From positions 2,223,001-2,287,000 of the forward strand of contig VCAZ01000049.1 in NCBI GenBank assembly GCA_005784505.1: DNA of 64,000 bases, in the 5' to 3' direction. Position numbers and translations under genes: made by a program. The notes beneath the pieces are model-generated. The model did not search any database and was not told the origin of the DNA. It saw only the letters and a list, made by a program, of their open reading frames with translations. Origin of the DNA: Bagarius yarrelli (taxonomy: Eukaryota > Chordata > Actinopteri > Siluriformes > Sisoridae). Shown in pieces: positions 1-11,963 of the stretch (its first letter is position 1; every line of letters starts with the position of its first letter).

Positions 1-960
1 TTCGCAGACTTTTTACAACTGCTTAGTGAAATGAGAGCAGTCTCTCCTGAAATGCCAGCACACAGTACAGACTGCAGACCGAGGCCTAGATGTCCTGGCC
101 TGCCACCAGCTCCCCACATCACCGAGGAAATGGTTTTAACCACATTGGCTGGGCAAACATAATTGAACCTGATTGTGTAACAGCATCTGTAATCAGCAGA
201 GGAAAAGAAATCGAATTTCCATCTGTATCTATACTAACATTAAGTAGAATAGGAGACTTTAAAATTAAACTGTTGAATCTGGGGGTTTTTTTGCCTGTTG
301 ATGCTCAAAAACTTTGTTTTAACCAAAATCCAGAAGTGGATAAAATAACTGAAAGAGACACTTGAGTAGAAGTTCAGTTATTTTAGCAGAAAATGAGATT
401 GGTAGAAGTTAAAGTCATTATTTAGAATATTTCTTAAGTAGAAGAATTAAAGCATGTGATATTTATTGTACTTAACTATGAACAATATTTTTATTATATT
501 AAATGTACTTAAAAAAAATTCAGTCTTCAGTCTTAATTAAACTATTTAAATGACTTGTAGGAAGGTGTCTTCCAAAAATAATTAAATGGAAAGCAAACAC
601 TTCAATGTGACAGGCACGTCATATGGTACAAAGACTTTTTTAATCCAACATAAGTGAACATTTCTCACAAATATGGCCTCGGGTGTTCATTAGATTTCTG
701 CGTTCATTATAAAATCTGCCTTAGCTTTGAATAGAACTCGCTTGCTAGCATGAAATAACGTGCAAAGAATTTTAATCAATGATGTAACTAACTAATCAAA
801 CACCAGACCTTATTCTTTTGTACTGAGTAACAAATATGCTTCGGAGTAATGTATCAGAGTAGCAGTATACATTTTGATTAGGAAATGTAGTGAAGTAAAA
901 GTCAACAGCATTTTTAATGTAAAATACGGATTCTACCAAAAAACTACTGTATTATTTACA
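1..960. other. unannotated AT-rich flank
   Basis: No repeat family or coding sequence recognised. The 91-codon frame at 90-365 lacks any recognisable domain and is treated as chance. Confidence 0.5.
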
Positions 961-964
961 GTGA

Positions 965-1430
965 CAGCATTTAGCGGACGCTGTTATGCAGAGTGACGTA
1001 CAAAAGTGCTTTGAGTCACATAACAACCCACAATAACTGTTGAATGTCAAGTGTTGGGTATTTGAGAAATGTTCTCTTTAAGACAGCCAGTGTCTCTGCT
1101 GTTCTGACATTGCTGGGAAGTTCATTCCACCGTCTTGGTGCCGGAACAGAGACAAGTCTAGAGGCAGACCTATCTTGCATCCTGAGGAACGGTGGGACTA
1201 GTCGAGCGGTACTTGTGTTTGGTATCTTGTAATGTAGCACTACGAAAGTTGCAAGTAAAATCACCCAAGACATCCTGTAATGTAGCAGAGTAAGACACAA
1301 AGTCTCAGCAGATGAAGGTTAAGGGACTTGCTCAGGGGCTCAGCAGTGGCAGAATGGTGGTTCTGGGAACTGAACCTATGATCTTTGGATCAGCTATTCA
1401 GTTTTAACCACTGAGTTACCCCTGACCTGT
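965..1430 (-). repeat. composite SINE/LINE-like repeat
   Basis: 965-1002 is the reverse complement of the SINE 3' tail (gcatttagcggacgctg). 1308-1430 is the reverse complement of the SINE body and head (ggttaagggacttgctcagg ... accactgagttaccc). Between them, 1030-1240 codes on the minus strand a stretch containing PAPRRWNELPSNVRTAE, like the C-terminal tail of non-LTR retrotransposon reverse transcriptases. Either one element interrupts the other, or this is an established composite family. Confidence 0.6.
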
Positions 1431-2009
1431 GGTGACCTAAAGTGACCTAAGGAGCCACATGCAGAAGTTTTAGGAAAAAACGCATGGACAAACACAGTCC
1501 AAAACAAAGTTCAATAACCAGGCAGCGGTGCAATATCAATGTTAAAATCCCAGCCAAATTGTAATCCAAAGAATAAATCCCAAATGTGCCGAAAGTCAAA
1601 ATTTATAAAGGCAAATAAAAAAAGAGAACTTACTGACACACATGTAACCGGTATTGTGAGAGTCTGCACGAAATGTTTATAAAGCATTGTAATAACTGAT
1701 GACAAGCAACTGGCATTACAGCGGTAGATCCCTGTGTCTTTCAGAGTCGTCTTCATGAGAGGTTCAATACTGCCAGATGTGTAAGGACAAAAAAATCGTA
1801 ACAATTTACTCTGTTTTAGAAGGTGCATTAGTTTATTAGACACACATTAATATCTAAAAGTTATTTGTAGCCGCAAATTCTTGTATTTTTTGTATGTAAG
1901 TGCAATTAAAAAGACAAAAAACTGGACAGTGTCACTGAAGAGAACACAAACGATAACTCAAGCTGCAGATCGATCCTTGGACCTTGAAGCTGTGCCTCCA
2001 TGCCACCCA
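1431..2009. other. no recognised feature
   Basis: AT-rich sequence with a 110-codon minus-strand frame (1511-1843) that shows no domain. Nothing else is visible. Confidence 0.4.
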
Positions 2010-2185
2010 CTCTTAAACAGATCTCTTATCCAGAGCGACTTACATTTATCTCTTTTATATTTAACTGAGCAACTGGGGGTTAAGGGCCTTGATTAGGGGC
2101 CCAGCAGTGGTACCTTGGTGGTGCTGGGAATTAAACCCTGATCCTCTAATAACCATCCAACACTTACTGTGCTTCCACTTTCCCT
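2010..2185 (-). mobile_element. tRNA-derived SINE, 5' and middle parts
   Basis: Read on the minus strand it shows the head near 2185, a decayed B-box region, the 'gggcccctaatcaaggcccttaa' segment and the tail 'gtcgctctggataagag'. The 3' tail end is truncated. Confidence 0.75.
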
Positions 2186-2645
2186 AATTCAAGTGGTCTG
2201 TCAAGATAAAGGCATACACATTCGGTGCCACTGAAGCTTGATGTTGTGTTTAACATGGCTGAGCATTGACATGACTACCACATTCTGGCGTTTTTTCTTT
2301 TAATTTTATAAACCCGTGGAAAACTATTTGAAATGTTTTTTTTTTAGTTGTGGCTCCATGCGAAAGTATGTAATTAAATGCAAGTTAAATGTATGGGGAA
2401 GTCATTAAATGTGCAAAACAGGCAGCAGCCACATCCATTACGAGAACACCGTAAAAAGAAGACTTGCGTCATGATGCCAGAAAGGACAGACCTCAACTTA
2501 ATCCGTATAATGTGTAATCTAGTATTTAACTTTGACTTGGGTGCGGATGAACTCAATATACACGAGTGTAGAGGAGTATGTATATAAAAGAGGTTGGATG
2601 TGATTTTGACTGGTAGGCTATCTATCCTTCTCTTTCTCTCTATCT
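2186..2645. other. no recognised feature
   Basis: No coding domain or repeat family recognised, apart from a T-run at 2336-2346 and a pyrimidine-rich edge at 2625-2647. Confidence 0.4.
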
Positions 2646-2647
2646 AT

Positions 2648-2830
2648 CTACATTACATTACATTTACATTTGCAGCATTCGGCAGACACCCTTATCCAGA
2701 GTGACTTACAGTATTATTTGTTATGGGTTAAGGGCCTTGCTTAGGGGCTCAGCAGTGGTGGCTTGGTGGTGCTGGAAATCGAACCTGGGTTTTTAACCAC
2801 CTCAACCACTGCGCCACCACTTCCCACTAT
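2648..2830 (-). mobile_element. full-length tRNA-derived SINE
   Basis: On the minus strand: head 'gtgggaagtggtggcgcagt' (A-box type), B-box 'ggttcgatttcc', middle 'gcccctaagcaaggccctta', tail 'gtcactctggataagggtgt' and a final aaatgtaaatgtaatgtaatg. This is one of the most complete copies in the window. It abuts a CTAT microsatellite at its head side. Confidence 0.85.
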
Positions 2831-2836
2831 CCCACT

Positions 2837-3020
<184 letters not shown>

Positions 3021-3911
3021 AGAGACAGAGGGGGAGAGAAAAAGAGAGAGGGAGAGTTTAAATTTGACGCAAAGGCAAAAGGAATTGCAACTGACCCTTT
3101 GTCAGCATTCATACTAAAAAATCCTAAAGCCACAACATAGGATATTAATAATGGTTGGTCTTTGCCATGTAAAATGTCTGCACTAATGCTTAATAAATCC
3201 TCCAAGCCTCAAACTTGCCATAGTATTGCTTTATTACAGGCAGCTGCTGTTATGTAGACTTACTCATCTAATTGGTTAATGAGCTAAACATTTAAGTCAC
3301 TTTCTATTTGAGTTTTTTGATAGACCACTGGAATCGGACAGAAGCGTGATTGGACAGCGTATTAAAAGTAATACGCCGCAGCATTCCTCGGTGTGTTTGT
3401 GCCCTGCTCACTTCCAAAAGATTCTAGCAAGTTAGTCCAAACACTCTGCAGGTTTTCTGTGTTTCATTTAGATCCTCGTTTGATGTTAATGATAAATGCT
3501 GTTACAGAAATGCTTGAGTGGAAATAAGTATCCATGCTTAATGAAATGCATAACTCTCATCATGAATTCATCATGCTTGTGCAGCGCTGTTTTTCGCTGC
3601 AGAGAAAACTCTATTTCTGCAGAAGAACTGTGTGCTCGAGTACATCATTTGAACTAGGTGTTTAAATGGTAATTAGTGCATCGATATTTTCAGCACGCTT
3701 TACTGACACATCTGTAACAGGTTATTAACAGGAACCAGAGACAGGTTTGTAAAGAATGGGATACATGAGTTCATCTGGCAATTGTTCTCCAAAGCAGACC
3801 TTCGAGATTAATCCTAATTAATGGATTGGCACGCTAAAAATTTATGATATTTTAGCCCTCAGGTTTAATTTAATGACTAACTATGACTAGATATAAGTAG
3901 CTTTATCAACA
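3021..3911. other. no recognised feature
   Basis: Non-repetitive AT-rich DNA. One perfect small hairpin (gcgtatta-aaag-taatacgc, 3357-3376) stands out; its significance is unknown. Confidence 0.4.
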
Positions 3912-3915
3912 TTAA

Positions 3916-4464
3916 AGGTGCAGTAAGACAAGTATGTCCCGATCCTGCCGTAAAAACACCTTCCATAGCCACGCCTCCTAAATTCATAAACGAGCACAGG
4001 CTAGACGAACAGAGACAACATTACTACAATACATCAGGTGTCATTCATCAGTGAGAAAACTATAGTAGAATTAGTAACAGTACTAAAATACCAAACATAA
4101 AAATAGTAACCAATTACACACTGCTGCTGTTGTTAGGCTTATTTGTAAAGCTACACAAACTACATAAGCTACATAAGCTTCTTAGCAAAATACACCAAAA
4201 TCCAATCACATCATATTCCTGTAAGTCCAAAAGATATACCGTAACCATGATATCATCTTTCAGACTCTTTGACTTCTGTTGTGGAACTCCAGTGTGGAAA
4301 CTCAACACCGATATTAATTTGGGTTTTTGCTCTGTTTTAATACGGTTCTTTTTTTGCAGTTCATGAACACGCAGATGACGTATCCTGTTTTAACGAAAAG
4401 GGTGCGCAAAAAATGTTGATTTTATTGTAAAATGTTACAATATGTAAAATCACATATTGTAACT
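3916..4464. mobile_element. candidate MITE flanked by TTAA
   Basis: A ~549-bp segment lies between TTAA at 3912-3915 and TTAA at 4465-4468. Its outer ends are weakly inverted (aggtgcagtaag on the left, ttacaatatg.. from the right). The right end contains a perfect 12-bp inverted repeat (gttacaatatgt/acatattgtaac, 4434-4463). A TTAA target duplication would suit a piggyBac-like element, but TTAA is common in AT-rich DNA. Confidence 0.35.
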
Positions 4465-4469
4465 TTAAG

Positions 4470-5209
4470 CTAGCCAGAAAAACAGAGATCAGGAGAGATG
4501 CACAAAGGTGTTTTTAAATCCTGGGTTATTTTTGCATCCGATTTAATATATTTTTTCACTTTTTGGTGATATTATACAGTCTGTAAAACTATGGGTTAAA
4601 CTTCTGCACAATAGCAGTAATGTATGCATAATAGGTGGGTAATGCAATTAAAATATTATTTTATTTATTTTTTGTGCACTTTTCATTCAGATGCATTGTT
4701 TTAACTGGCATTCTAAAAAAAAAAATCTTAGAATGCTCCTCATGGGAAACCTAAAAACCCTAGGAACACCGTAAAAATACTCATAAAATTGTTTTCCAAG
4801 TGTAAAAATATCTGTTGCTGTTATATATTGGTTGCAATAACTTATATTGACAGTTTTTCTTCCATTGGCTGAAACCTGGGACAATTTTTGATTGTTTCTG
4901 GAATTAACAATGGCATTTCTGGATAAAGTCGTCTGAATAACAGCAGAATCTTCTGACAGTTCACTATAAAGTTAATTGTCTTAGAAACATATTGTTAAAA
5001 TAAATTCAGTTTAATCAAATTTTATTTGTATGGGCAACAGTGGCAAGGAAAAATCTAGGAAGAAACTTAAAGAAGAAGCAGACCAAAAAAGAATCATGTA
5101 GAAATGCTTAGGAACTTCCAACAGAACTTGGAGACTGGATTAAAAGTTTCTTGATGCATAATATAATTTATTGGTTGAGCCATTCAAAATTATCCACTTA
5201 ATTTAATTA

Positions 5210-5211
<2 letters not shown>
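4470..5211. other. mostly unannotated; small repeat fragment
   Basis: Nothing recognised except 'gtggcaaggaaaaatc' near 5038, like the start of a common fish repeat that reappears near 58879. Confidence 0.35.

Positions 5212-5212
<1 letters not shown>

Positions 5213-5247
<35 letters not shown>
5213..5247. repeat. (AAT)n microsatellite
   Basis: About 11 AAT units. Confidence 0.9.
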
Positions 5248-5249
<2 letters not shown>

Positions 5250-5561
5250 GTAACCGAGCTAATCTTGCTTAGTAAACATTTTAGATTGTATTTGTGGAAA
5301 CAGATTATTAGATGATCTCATATAAATTTACAAAAAAATGTTGTTGTTGTTTTGTTTTTGATTAGTCAGTTCACATATTTAACCAATTTAGTCTTTTAGT
5401 GTTTTTAGGTCTTTTATATAAAACACAGCTTGAAATATTCTTGTTTAACAGTTTCAGGAATTTCCAAAATACAAAATTCTAAAGTAATATCTTCTCATCT
5501 TATATTAGACATTCTAATCATATAACTAATGTTATAAAATGTTATTAGTTGTTTTAGATTA

Positions 5562-5950
5562 TGGGGCAGCATGGTGGCTTAGTGATTAGCACTGTTGCCT
5601 GTTCGATTCCCAGGCCTGTTCTCTCCGTGTTTGCGTGGGTTTACTCCGGAACCTCCAGTTTCCTCCCACAGTCCAAAAACATGTATGTTAGGTTGATTGG
5701 TGATTCTAAACTGCCCATAGGAGTGAGTGTGTGTGTAGCCCTGTGATGGACTGGCAAACTGTCCAGGGTGTCCCCCTCCTGCCTTTGGCCCTTTTAGATA
5801 CCAGCTCATTCCCTAAGTCAGGGTCTGTTGGCATCTATCCCAGCAGGAGGTGCACCCTGGACAGATTGCAGGAGGCAGGAGGGGCACAACCTGGACAGGT
5901 CGCCAGCCCATCACAGGGCCACACACACACACACACTTACTGCCCAGTCG
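5562..5950. mobile_element. GAAT-family SINE with an inverted partial second copy
   Basis: 5562-5810 (+) has a tRNA-like head (gtggcttagtgattagcac ... gttcgattccc), then 'gtttactccggaacctccag', 'ttggtgattctaaactgccc' and 'ccctgtgatggactggc'. 5840-5950 is the reverse complement of the last third (gccagcccatcacagggcc). The two parts form a potential foldback with arms of about 80-100 nt. Short AC repeats follow at 5921-5938. Confidence 0.75.
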
Positions 5951-5959
5951 GCATATTAC

Positions 5960-6380
5960 ACAACATAATCTAATACAACATATAGAAATACATGACATTA
6001 GATGTGTTTTTATCAGTCCTATCTGTAAAATTTGCTACTCTGTAATTTTAGTGTATCACCTGGTGTGGAGTAGGGCAGGGTGGAGTTGGGGTTTAGTGTG
6101 TTCTGGAAGAATAAGGAGGGGTTGGAAGCAGTTTGACTTCCCTTATTTTTAAATCCCCATGTTGAAAGGTATGGTTAGACACCTTGGATTATTCTCTCTG
6201 CCATTTTTAACGCTGCCAAAGTATATTAATCATGCACTTCTCATGCAGCTTGAGCTCTTTTATCTCCACGCTGCCCTTCAGGACACATAAGAGGATAGTT
6301 TTTCTCTTTTTTCCCCACAGAGCTGTAGACATATTAAGTGTTATAGAACACATTAATATCTATCTGTAAGAAGTTCTTAT
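5960..6380. other. no recognised feature
   Basis: No repeat family or coding sequence recognised. Confidence 0.4.
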
Positions 6381-6382
6381 TG

Positions 6383-6627
6383 TACACCATATAAGCAAAA
6401 GTTTGAGGACATCTTACAGAAACACGTATACACAAAAGTATACTGTTTTCTAGGTTCTGTCTCAATGCATGCCAGTGCCCCTGTGCATAAATCCCCTGAG
6501 CCCCATAAAGACAAGGTGTGTTATGGTAGAAGGGGTTAATCTCATGTGTTCAAAGCCCTGACCTTAACCTCACTGAACACCTCCCAGAGCTCCTCACCTG
6601 ATAACAGTGCCTGATCTTGAAGGTGTG
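6383..6627 (+). mobile_element. Tc1/mariner relic (catatggacaaaa family)
   Basis: The end 'accatataagcaaaagtttg' is followed by decayed transposase-derived text ('cctgaccttaacctcactga', 'cccagagctcctcacctgat') as in the other copies at 20 kb, 31.5 kb, 50 kb, 52 kb, 56 kb and 58 kb. It is non-functional and lacks a recognisable right end. Confidence 0.6.
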
Positions 6628-6735
6628 AGGAGGTGGTGGCTCGGTGGTTAAAATGTTGGACTGATACCTGGTAGATCGGGGTTTGTTTCCACATCTGGGT
6701 CCCAAAGAGATAAATGTAAGTCGCACTGGATCTAT
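6628..6735 (+). mobile_element. tRNA-derived SINE, internally deleted
   Basis: Head 'gaggaggtggtggctcggtg', a decayed B-box and a jump to 'ataaatgtaagtcgcactgg'. The middle segment is missing. It is followed by a short (TCTA)n run. Confidence 0.65.
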
Positions 6736-6739
6736 CTAT

Positions 6740-8440
6740 CTATTTATTTACCTAATCTTCATCAACTAGTGTTTTCTTTTTCTTTTTTTCCCACTGTGAA
6801 TTGGTAAAAGGTACAATCTGTTCTTGGTAAATAATTAAAGCAGTGTTACAGTCACTGTTCTACAATTTTACAGAATTTATGAAGATGTATATCCCTAATT
6901 ATTGTCCTGTAGTTAAACTATCACGCCTGGTCTATTTAACCCTGTAGGGAAGATTGTTTTTTAATATTCACTTAATTGACAATTGAAGAAATGCACGTTA
7001 TTCTGAAAGCACAGTTAATTGAGCATGTGACCTTTAAAGGGACCTTTAATCAGGACAATCTGTTCCACATATCGTTGATGGCTGAGCGTCTGTTGGTGGC
7101 TGATTTACTGTATAACCTCTATAAATTAAAGCTTGTTGCTTTCTGCTTTTTATAGGAGAACGACTGTTTCCAGATGCACTATAGCGGTTAAATGGGAGTC
7201 ATTATCTTAGTATCTGCATGAGGTCGTAAAACCTGGCAGTCGATCTGTGTGGCATTCGTAACAGCATTTCTAACAACATGCTAATGATTCACCCATCGTT
7301 AACTTTGTTTTAGTTTTAACATTTCTTCCTCCTAAAATTAATGTTTAATTAGAGTAGATAGATTTTTCAGCTTTCTTGTAATATATTTTTACAAATATAC
7401 AGTTTGGCATAACTGAAACTATTTTATATTATAAGTATTTTATATTAATTAATGAACCATCTATAATATTCAGAACTATATTTAGAAAAATTAATATACA
7501 GAACTACAAACTCCAACTCAATCCAATGAAGTTGGGAAATGTGTAAATCAGAGAAATCTGACAAATTTCAAGTAAAATTTTGTGTCTTTGTTTGCCTTTT
7601 CAGCAAGTTTTTGAAGTAGTGTAGATTTTTATATATATAAAAAAAAAGTATACAAGCTAAACATTTTATTTCCGTCCATTGACTCTAATTTGAGTGCTAT
7701 CGGGCTACGATTAGCATTTTCCAAGATGTCCTACTGCAGCTTGTAATGTGAGATTTGTTAATAAACAGTAGCACACTTTTAAAACATTACCCACAAAACT
7801 GCACTTATAGTGTCTTAATCAAATTGGCTTTTGCGCTTAGTTACCCCTGATCTAATTTTGCTCTCAAACTGTTCTTCAGCTCATGTGACAACTTGCCTTG
7901 GTCAGTACTGCTTCGATGCTTACTTATTAATAGCTTATTTATGAATTCATTTAATCATTAAAAATCTTTACTGCTGGTGCTTTTTAAATACACACACAAT
8001 ACACTTGCTGTCTATAGATTTTTTCAGACTTTGGTTGTTTCTTTTCATTAGCATGCTGGTCTCATTTAGAGATTCCACACTGAGCATAGATTTTCCACAC
8101 TATTTAGAAAGTATTTCTCCTTTTTTAAGGATATAATTATTGCTTCTTGTCAAACATGAAATGAACTCAAGTATGGTAAGAAATTATACTTGTCCGTCTA
8201 AGCCAGTTCTGTTCATTTTGGCAGTGTGTTTTTGACTGTAACCAAGGAACACTGACAGAAGACAACATCGGGTCCCTGAATTACAGTTTTATGGTCTTCT
8301 ATTCAAAATCAGATTTATATTTATTGGAATGTTATCTCGTTTTATAGCCTGGCCATGTATCTGCTACCAAAATGATTTGTTTAATTATAAACATGACTAG
8401 ACAAGCCTGGTTTATCCAACTTACAGTCTTCATCCAACAT
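6740..8440. other. no recognised feature
   Basis: About 1.7 kb of AT-rich single-copy-looking DNA with no open frame over 60 codons and no repeat family I can name. Confidence 0.45.
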
Positions 8441-8444
8441 ATGA

Positions 8445-8760
8445 GGTGGATGTGATTTTTGCCAAGTAGGATGTGATCTTTGAATAACATTCTTTCTTAA
8501 TCCTGGATCAACATTTCAATCAACCATTCATAACTATTTGATGTCATCAGTGTTTTAGCATTTACATCAGCATTTACCCGGTTAAAGTTGTTCAGACTGT
8601 TTGTGGTCTAAAATGAGAAAGATTCATAAATGGATTGAGGCGGATTTGGCCGGCACACACTGATGACATCAGATGGTTACGGTTGATTGAAATGTTGATT
8701 TAGGATCAACAAAGGATGTTAATCCAGGATCACATCCTACTTGGCAAAATCATGTCCACC
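8445..8760. mobile_element. foldback MITE with ~105-bp terminal inverted repeats
   Basis: The left arm 8445-8552 starts 'ggtggatgtgatttttgcca'. The right arm 8656-8760, reverse-complemented, starts 'ggtggacatgattttgccaa'. The arms share long blocks (gccaagtaggatgtgatc, atcaacatttcaatcaacc, tgatgtcatcagtgt) and look roughly 80-90% identical, around a ~103-nt loop. There is no coding content. It is a non-autonomous DNA transposon of undetermined superfamily. Confidence 0.8.
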
Positions 8761-8834
8761 CAACAGTATCTGAGGAACACTGTCTCTCCAGAACAGAACC
8801 ATTTTCATTTTTTTAAACGACATTAGACTCTAAG

Positions 8835-9415
8835 TGTAAAGAATCCACTGAGGCGAGTAGTTATTTTGAACCCAAAGGTGCAGTTTATTTACAAAAACAT
8901 TGAACATAAACTAAAAAGACTTAGCGTAGCATAGCATATCTTATCTTCGCACACTAGTAAAAACACAAACAGAAAACATGAATTTGACTTCAAAGATCTT
9001 AGTTTGCTATAAACTCAAGATACAACCGAAATTCTCAACCAAGACAAAGGGAAACACAAGGGCTATAAATATAAAAGACTGACCAATGGAAACACAACAC
9101 ATAGATAAGAAGATCACAAGACAAGGAGCAAATGAGGAACAAGGATGACCTGACACAGGACAAGACAGGAAGTAAACAAAAGACAGACACATGAGCAACA
9201 TGAAGTGATATAAACTAAAACAAGATCAGAACATAAAACATGAAACATAAACAAAATAAAAACATGAAATATAATCAAACATAAAACATGAAACATAAAC
9301 AAAATTAAAAGAAGCATAATCAAACATAAAACATAAACAAAATAAACACATGAAACATAATCATGACATGGACTTGAAACAGAACATGAAACAAAAACAC
9401 AATCATTACACTAAG
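8835..9415 (-). mobile_element. LTR-like unit, minus strand
   Basis: On the minus strand, 'tttatatttatagcccttgt' resembles an LTR TATA/initiation region. 'aaataaactgcacctttggg' resembles the poly(A) signal and end. 9195-9360 is a degenerate tandem of 'cataaaacatgaaacataaac' units. No coding region or second LTR was found, so it would be a solo LTR. The call rests on general layout only. Confidence 0.35.
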
Positions 9416-9421
9416 AAAAAA

Positions 9422-9603
9422 ATTACATTTACAGCATTTGGCAGATGTCCTTATCCAGAGCGACTTACATTATCTCATTTATACAACTGAGCAATTAGGA
9501 GTTAAGGGTCTTGCTTAGGGGCCCAGTGGTGGTAGCTTGGTGGAGCTGGAAAACAACAATCCTTAGTAGTCCATCACCTTAACCATGAGCCACCACTTCC
9601 CCC
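9422..9603 (-). mobile_element. full-length tRNA-derived SINE
   Basis: Reverse orientation from the tail (acatttacagcatttggcag) to the head (gagccaccacttccccc), with the middle 'ttaagggtcttgcttagggg'. The B-box is decayed. Confidence 0.8.
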
Positions 9604-9679
9604 CAAATATCAAAGTGATTGATATTTGCCTATAATAGTTAATTTCCCTGATAATTAGTTAGTTTATAATGATGTAACT

Positions 9680-9812
9680 CAGGGTTACAACATGGGTTCA
9701 ATTCCCAACACCACTGATGGGTTCAATTCCCAACACCACCAAACTGCCAGTCACAAGGCCCAGACATAAATGTATGTCTCTGTAGACGAGGGCATCGCCT
9801 AAATGTGTGATA
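9680..9812 (+). mobile_element. 5'-truncated SINE with duplicated B-box
   Basis: The stretch 'atgggttcaattcccaacac' occurs twice at a 25-bp offset (9692 and 9717), then the body and the tail 'gagggcatcgcctaaatgtg' follow. Confidence 0.6.
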
Positions 9813-9814
9813 AT

Positions 9815-11815
9815 GTTTTCATCACGCTAGCGATAAAAGCACATGACATGAACTTGTTAAAACTAACTGTTAAAACTACGCTAAATGGTAGATTGTAGCT
9901 CCACCAACTACTATAGTTACTGTCACTAGGTGAAGACACAGCAAAGAAAGTGATACCAGTTTGAGTGTGTGGTAAGCAGTGCTGTAACAGCTGTGGATTT
10001 TTAATAATGTCTTGACAAAAGTCTTTCATTTGTAAAGACTTATTTGAAGTAATTTTCATTGAAAGTACTCAATTTGGTTTGCTGTACAACAATGTAAATA
10101 TTTTTCTTAAGCTCCTAGTAAAGAATCATTTTAAATCAATGCACTTTAATAACAGAAAATCTTTAACTTGATTAAGGTGATGGTAAGTCAGATGTTTTAA
10201 ATTGCCATTACTGTTCTTGGCCACTAGTTTATCACAATTTGTATTAGTGAGATTGTGCCTCAGAAGTATTGTGTGTTTGTTTAGGAATAACCTTAAATAA
10301 TCCCAGATAAGTACACATGGCTGCCTTGTTCTTGTTGGGATGATTAGGTCTGACACATAATTGTGCTTCGGATACAGCTAATTGCTGTATGTAGCAACCA
10401 GAGATGAATGTAAATGTAAATGTAAATGATTCCATGCCAGGACAAAAAATGTGCTTGGATAGATTTTATGCCTTTAGGAGTCTTTTAATAGCGTTACAGA
10501 CTTTCTAATCATTTGATAAAACTGCATATTTGTACGCTAATTCTCAGTGTTCTGTACTCCTAATGCATGATTTACTCCGATTATTATAATCATGAATGTA
10601 GGCTCTCTGGCATATACACTGACTTTACTTAAGCCCCTCAAATCGTCTCTCTTGACAAGGTACGAATTGCAAATATCTATTTCTGTCCTCTCGGGTAGTT
10701 AATTTCCTAATGTGGAAAATGTTCGATCCCAGTTTTCCATAGTGTGTTGGTGGAGCCACAGTGGAGCAGAGCTGAATGCCGGGCATGGCCACAGTTCATC
10801 TGTTTCAGGAGAAGCAGTGTTGAAGCATGAGTGGTAAATGGAAGCAGAAGGGCAGATAGGCCGATGACAAGCAGCTGGGGAATCGCAGAGACAGATGGAC
10901 CCATAGAGTGGGCGATATCCTGCAATAAATAAAAAATAGGAAGTATTTTTTTACACAGCCATTTAGTGTATTTATTTAGGGGTATCAGAGTACAGGAAAA
11001 TGAATACAAATGCACATTTTTCAGATTGTTATTTGCTTAAAATTTTAAAAACCATGTAGCATTTTTGTTCCACTTCATAATTATGTGCTAATTTGTGTTG
11101 GTCTGTTATATAAAATCTCAATAAAAACATTTAAGTTTATGGTTGTAAGGTGACAAAATGGTAAAAAAGTTTAGGGGTAGGAATACTTTTTTAAGGCACT
11201 GTAGCCATTAATTTATGAAGTGCTGACTGTGACATTCATCTAAAAAAATAGTTTATATGATCCTGTATTTTAAAGCTTGTAAGTTCTTAAAGTGACACTT
11301 TCTCAGCCTCAGCTATTATTATGCTAATTTATGTTTCGCATTAATGGTAAAACACGATATCCCAGTAAGCCATAAGGAACATGTGTAATAATGATAGGAA
11401 TAAGAAAGCCCAATTAGGATTCTTTTAATCACGTCAGACCAAAAACAAGGCATTGGGCTGGTTAATAAATTTTGCCTGCTTTTTGATACAAACGGCTGGA
11501 TTTTTAATATAGTTTACAGTTTAAACACTATGCATTTAGGGCTGGTATTTTTTTAGATTGATGGGATTTATGCTGTAGTTGGGTTGGAGATCTTCAATCC
11601 AATCTGGCAACCCTTACCTATAGTATGAGCATTTTTGTTTTAGTGTTTTTAAATGTTATTGTTTGGCAAATATCGCTTAGTGTACCTTTAAGGTGATATG
11701 TGGAACAGTTTTTATTGCAAAGCAGCAAAGAGTTCTTAGGCTGCAATATTTTCTAATGAATTAAGTGACCTTGAGTAGACAGCTACTAAGGGTAAATGCA
11801 GTATAAAAAGATAGT
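9815..11815. other. mostly unannotated
   Basis: Only a short aaatgt run (10408-10430) that looks like an isolated SINE tail. Minus-strand frames of 63-102 codons at 9799-11015 show no domain. Confidence 0.4.
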
Positions 11816-11816
11816 A

Positions 11817-11963
11817 TGTGGTAGGACATTGGTTAAGGTGTTGGACTGCTTATTAGAAGATAAGGGTTCCAGCACCACTGCTGGGTCCCTGAGCATGGCC
11901 CTTAACTCCCAATTGCTATTAAAATTGTTATTAAAAAAAACAAGAAACAGATAAATGTAGGTC
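11817..11963 (+). mobile_element. tRNA-derived SINE
   Basis: Head 'gtggtaggacattggttaag', 'ttggactgcttattagaaga', then 'gggttccagcaccactgctg' and 'gagcatggcccttaactccc'. Its 3' tail runs into the LINE fragment that follows. Confidence 0.7.

Noticed and set aside
9007..9323. Overlapping minus-strand frames rich in Phe, Leu, Val and Cys, like a membrane protein
   Set aside because: They arise from T-rich complements of a degenerate 'cataaaacatgaaa' tandem within an LTR-like unit.
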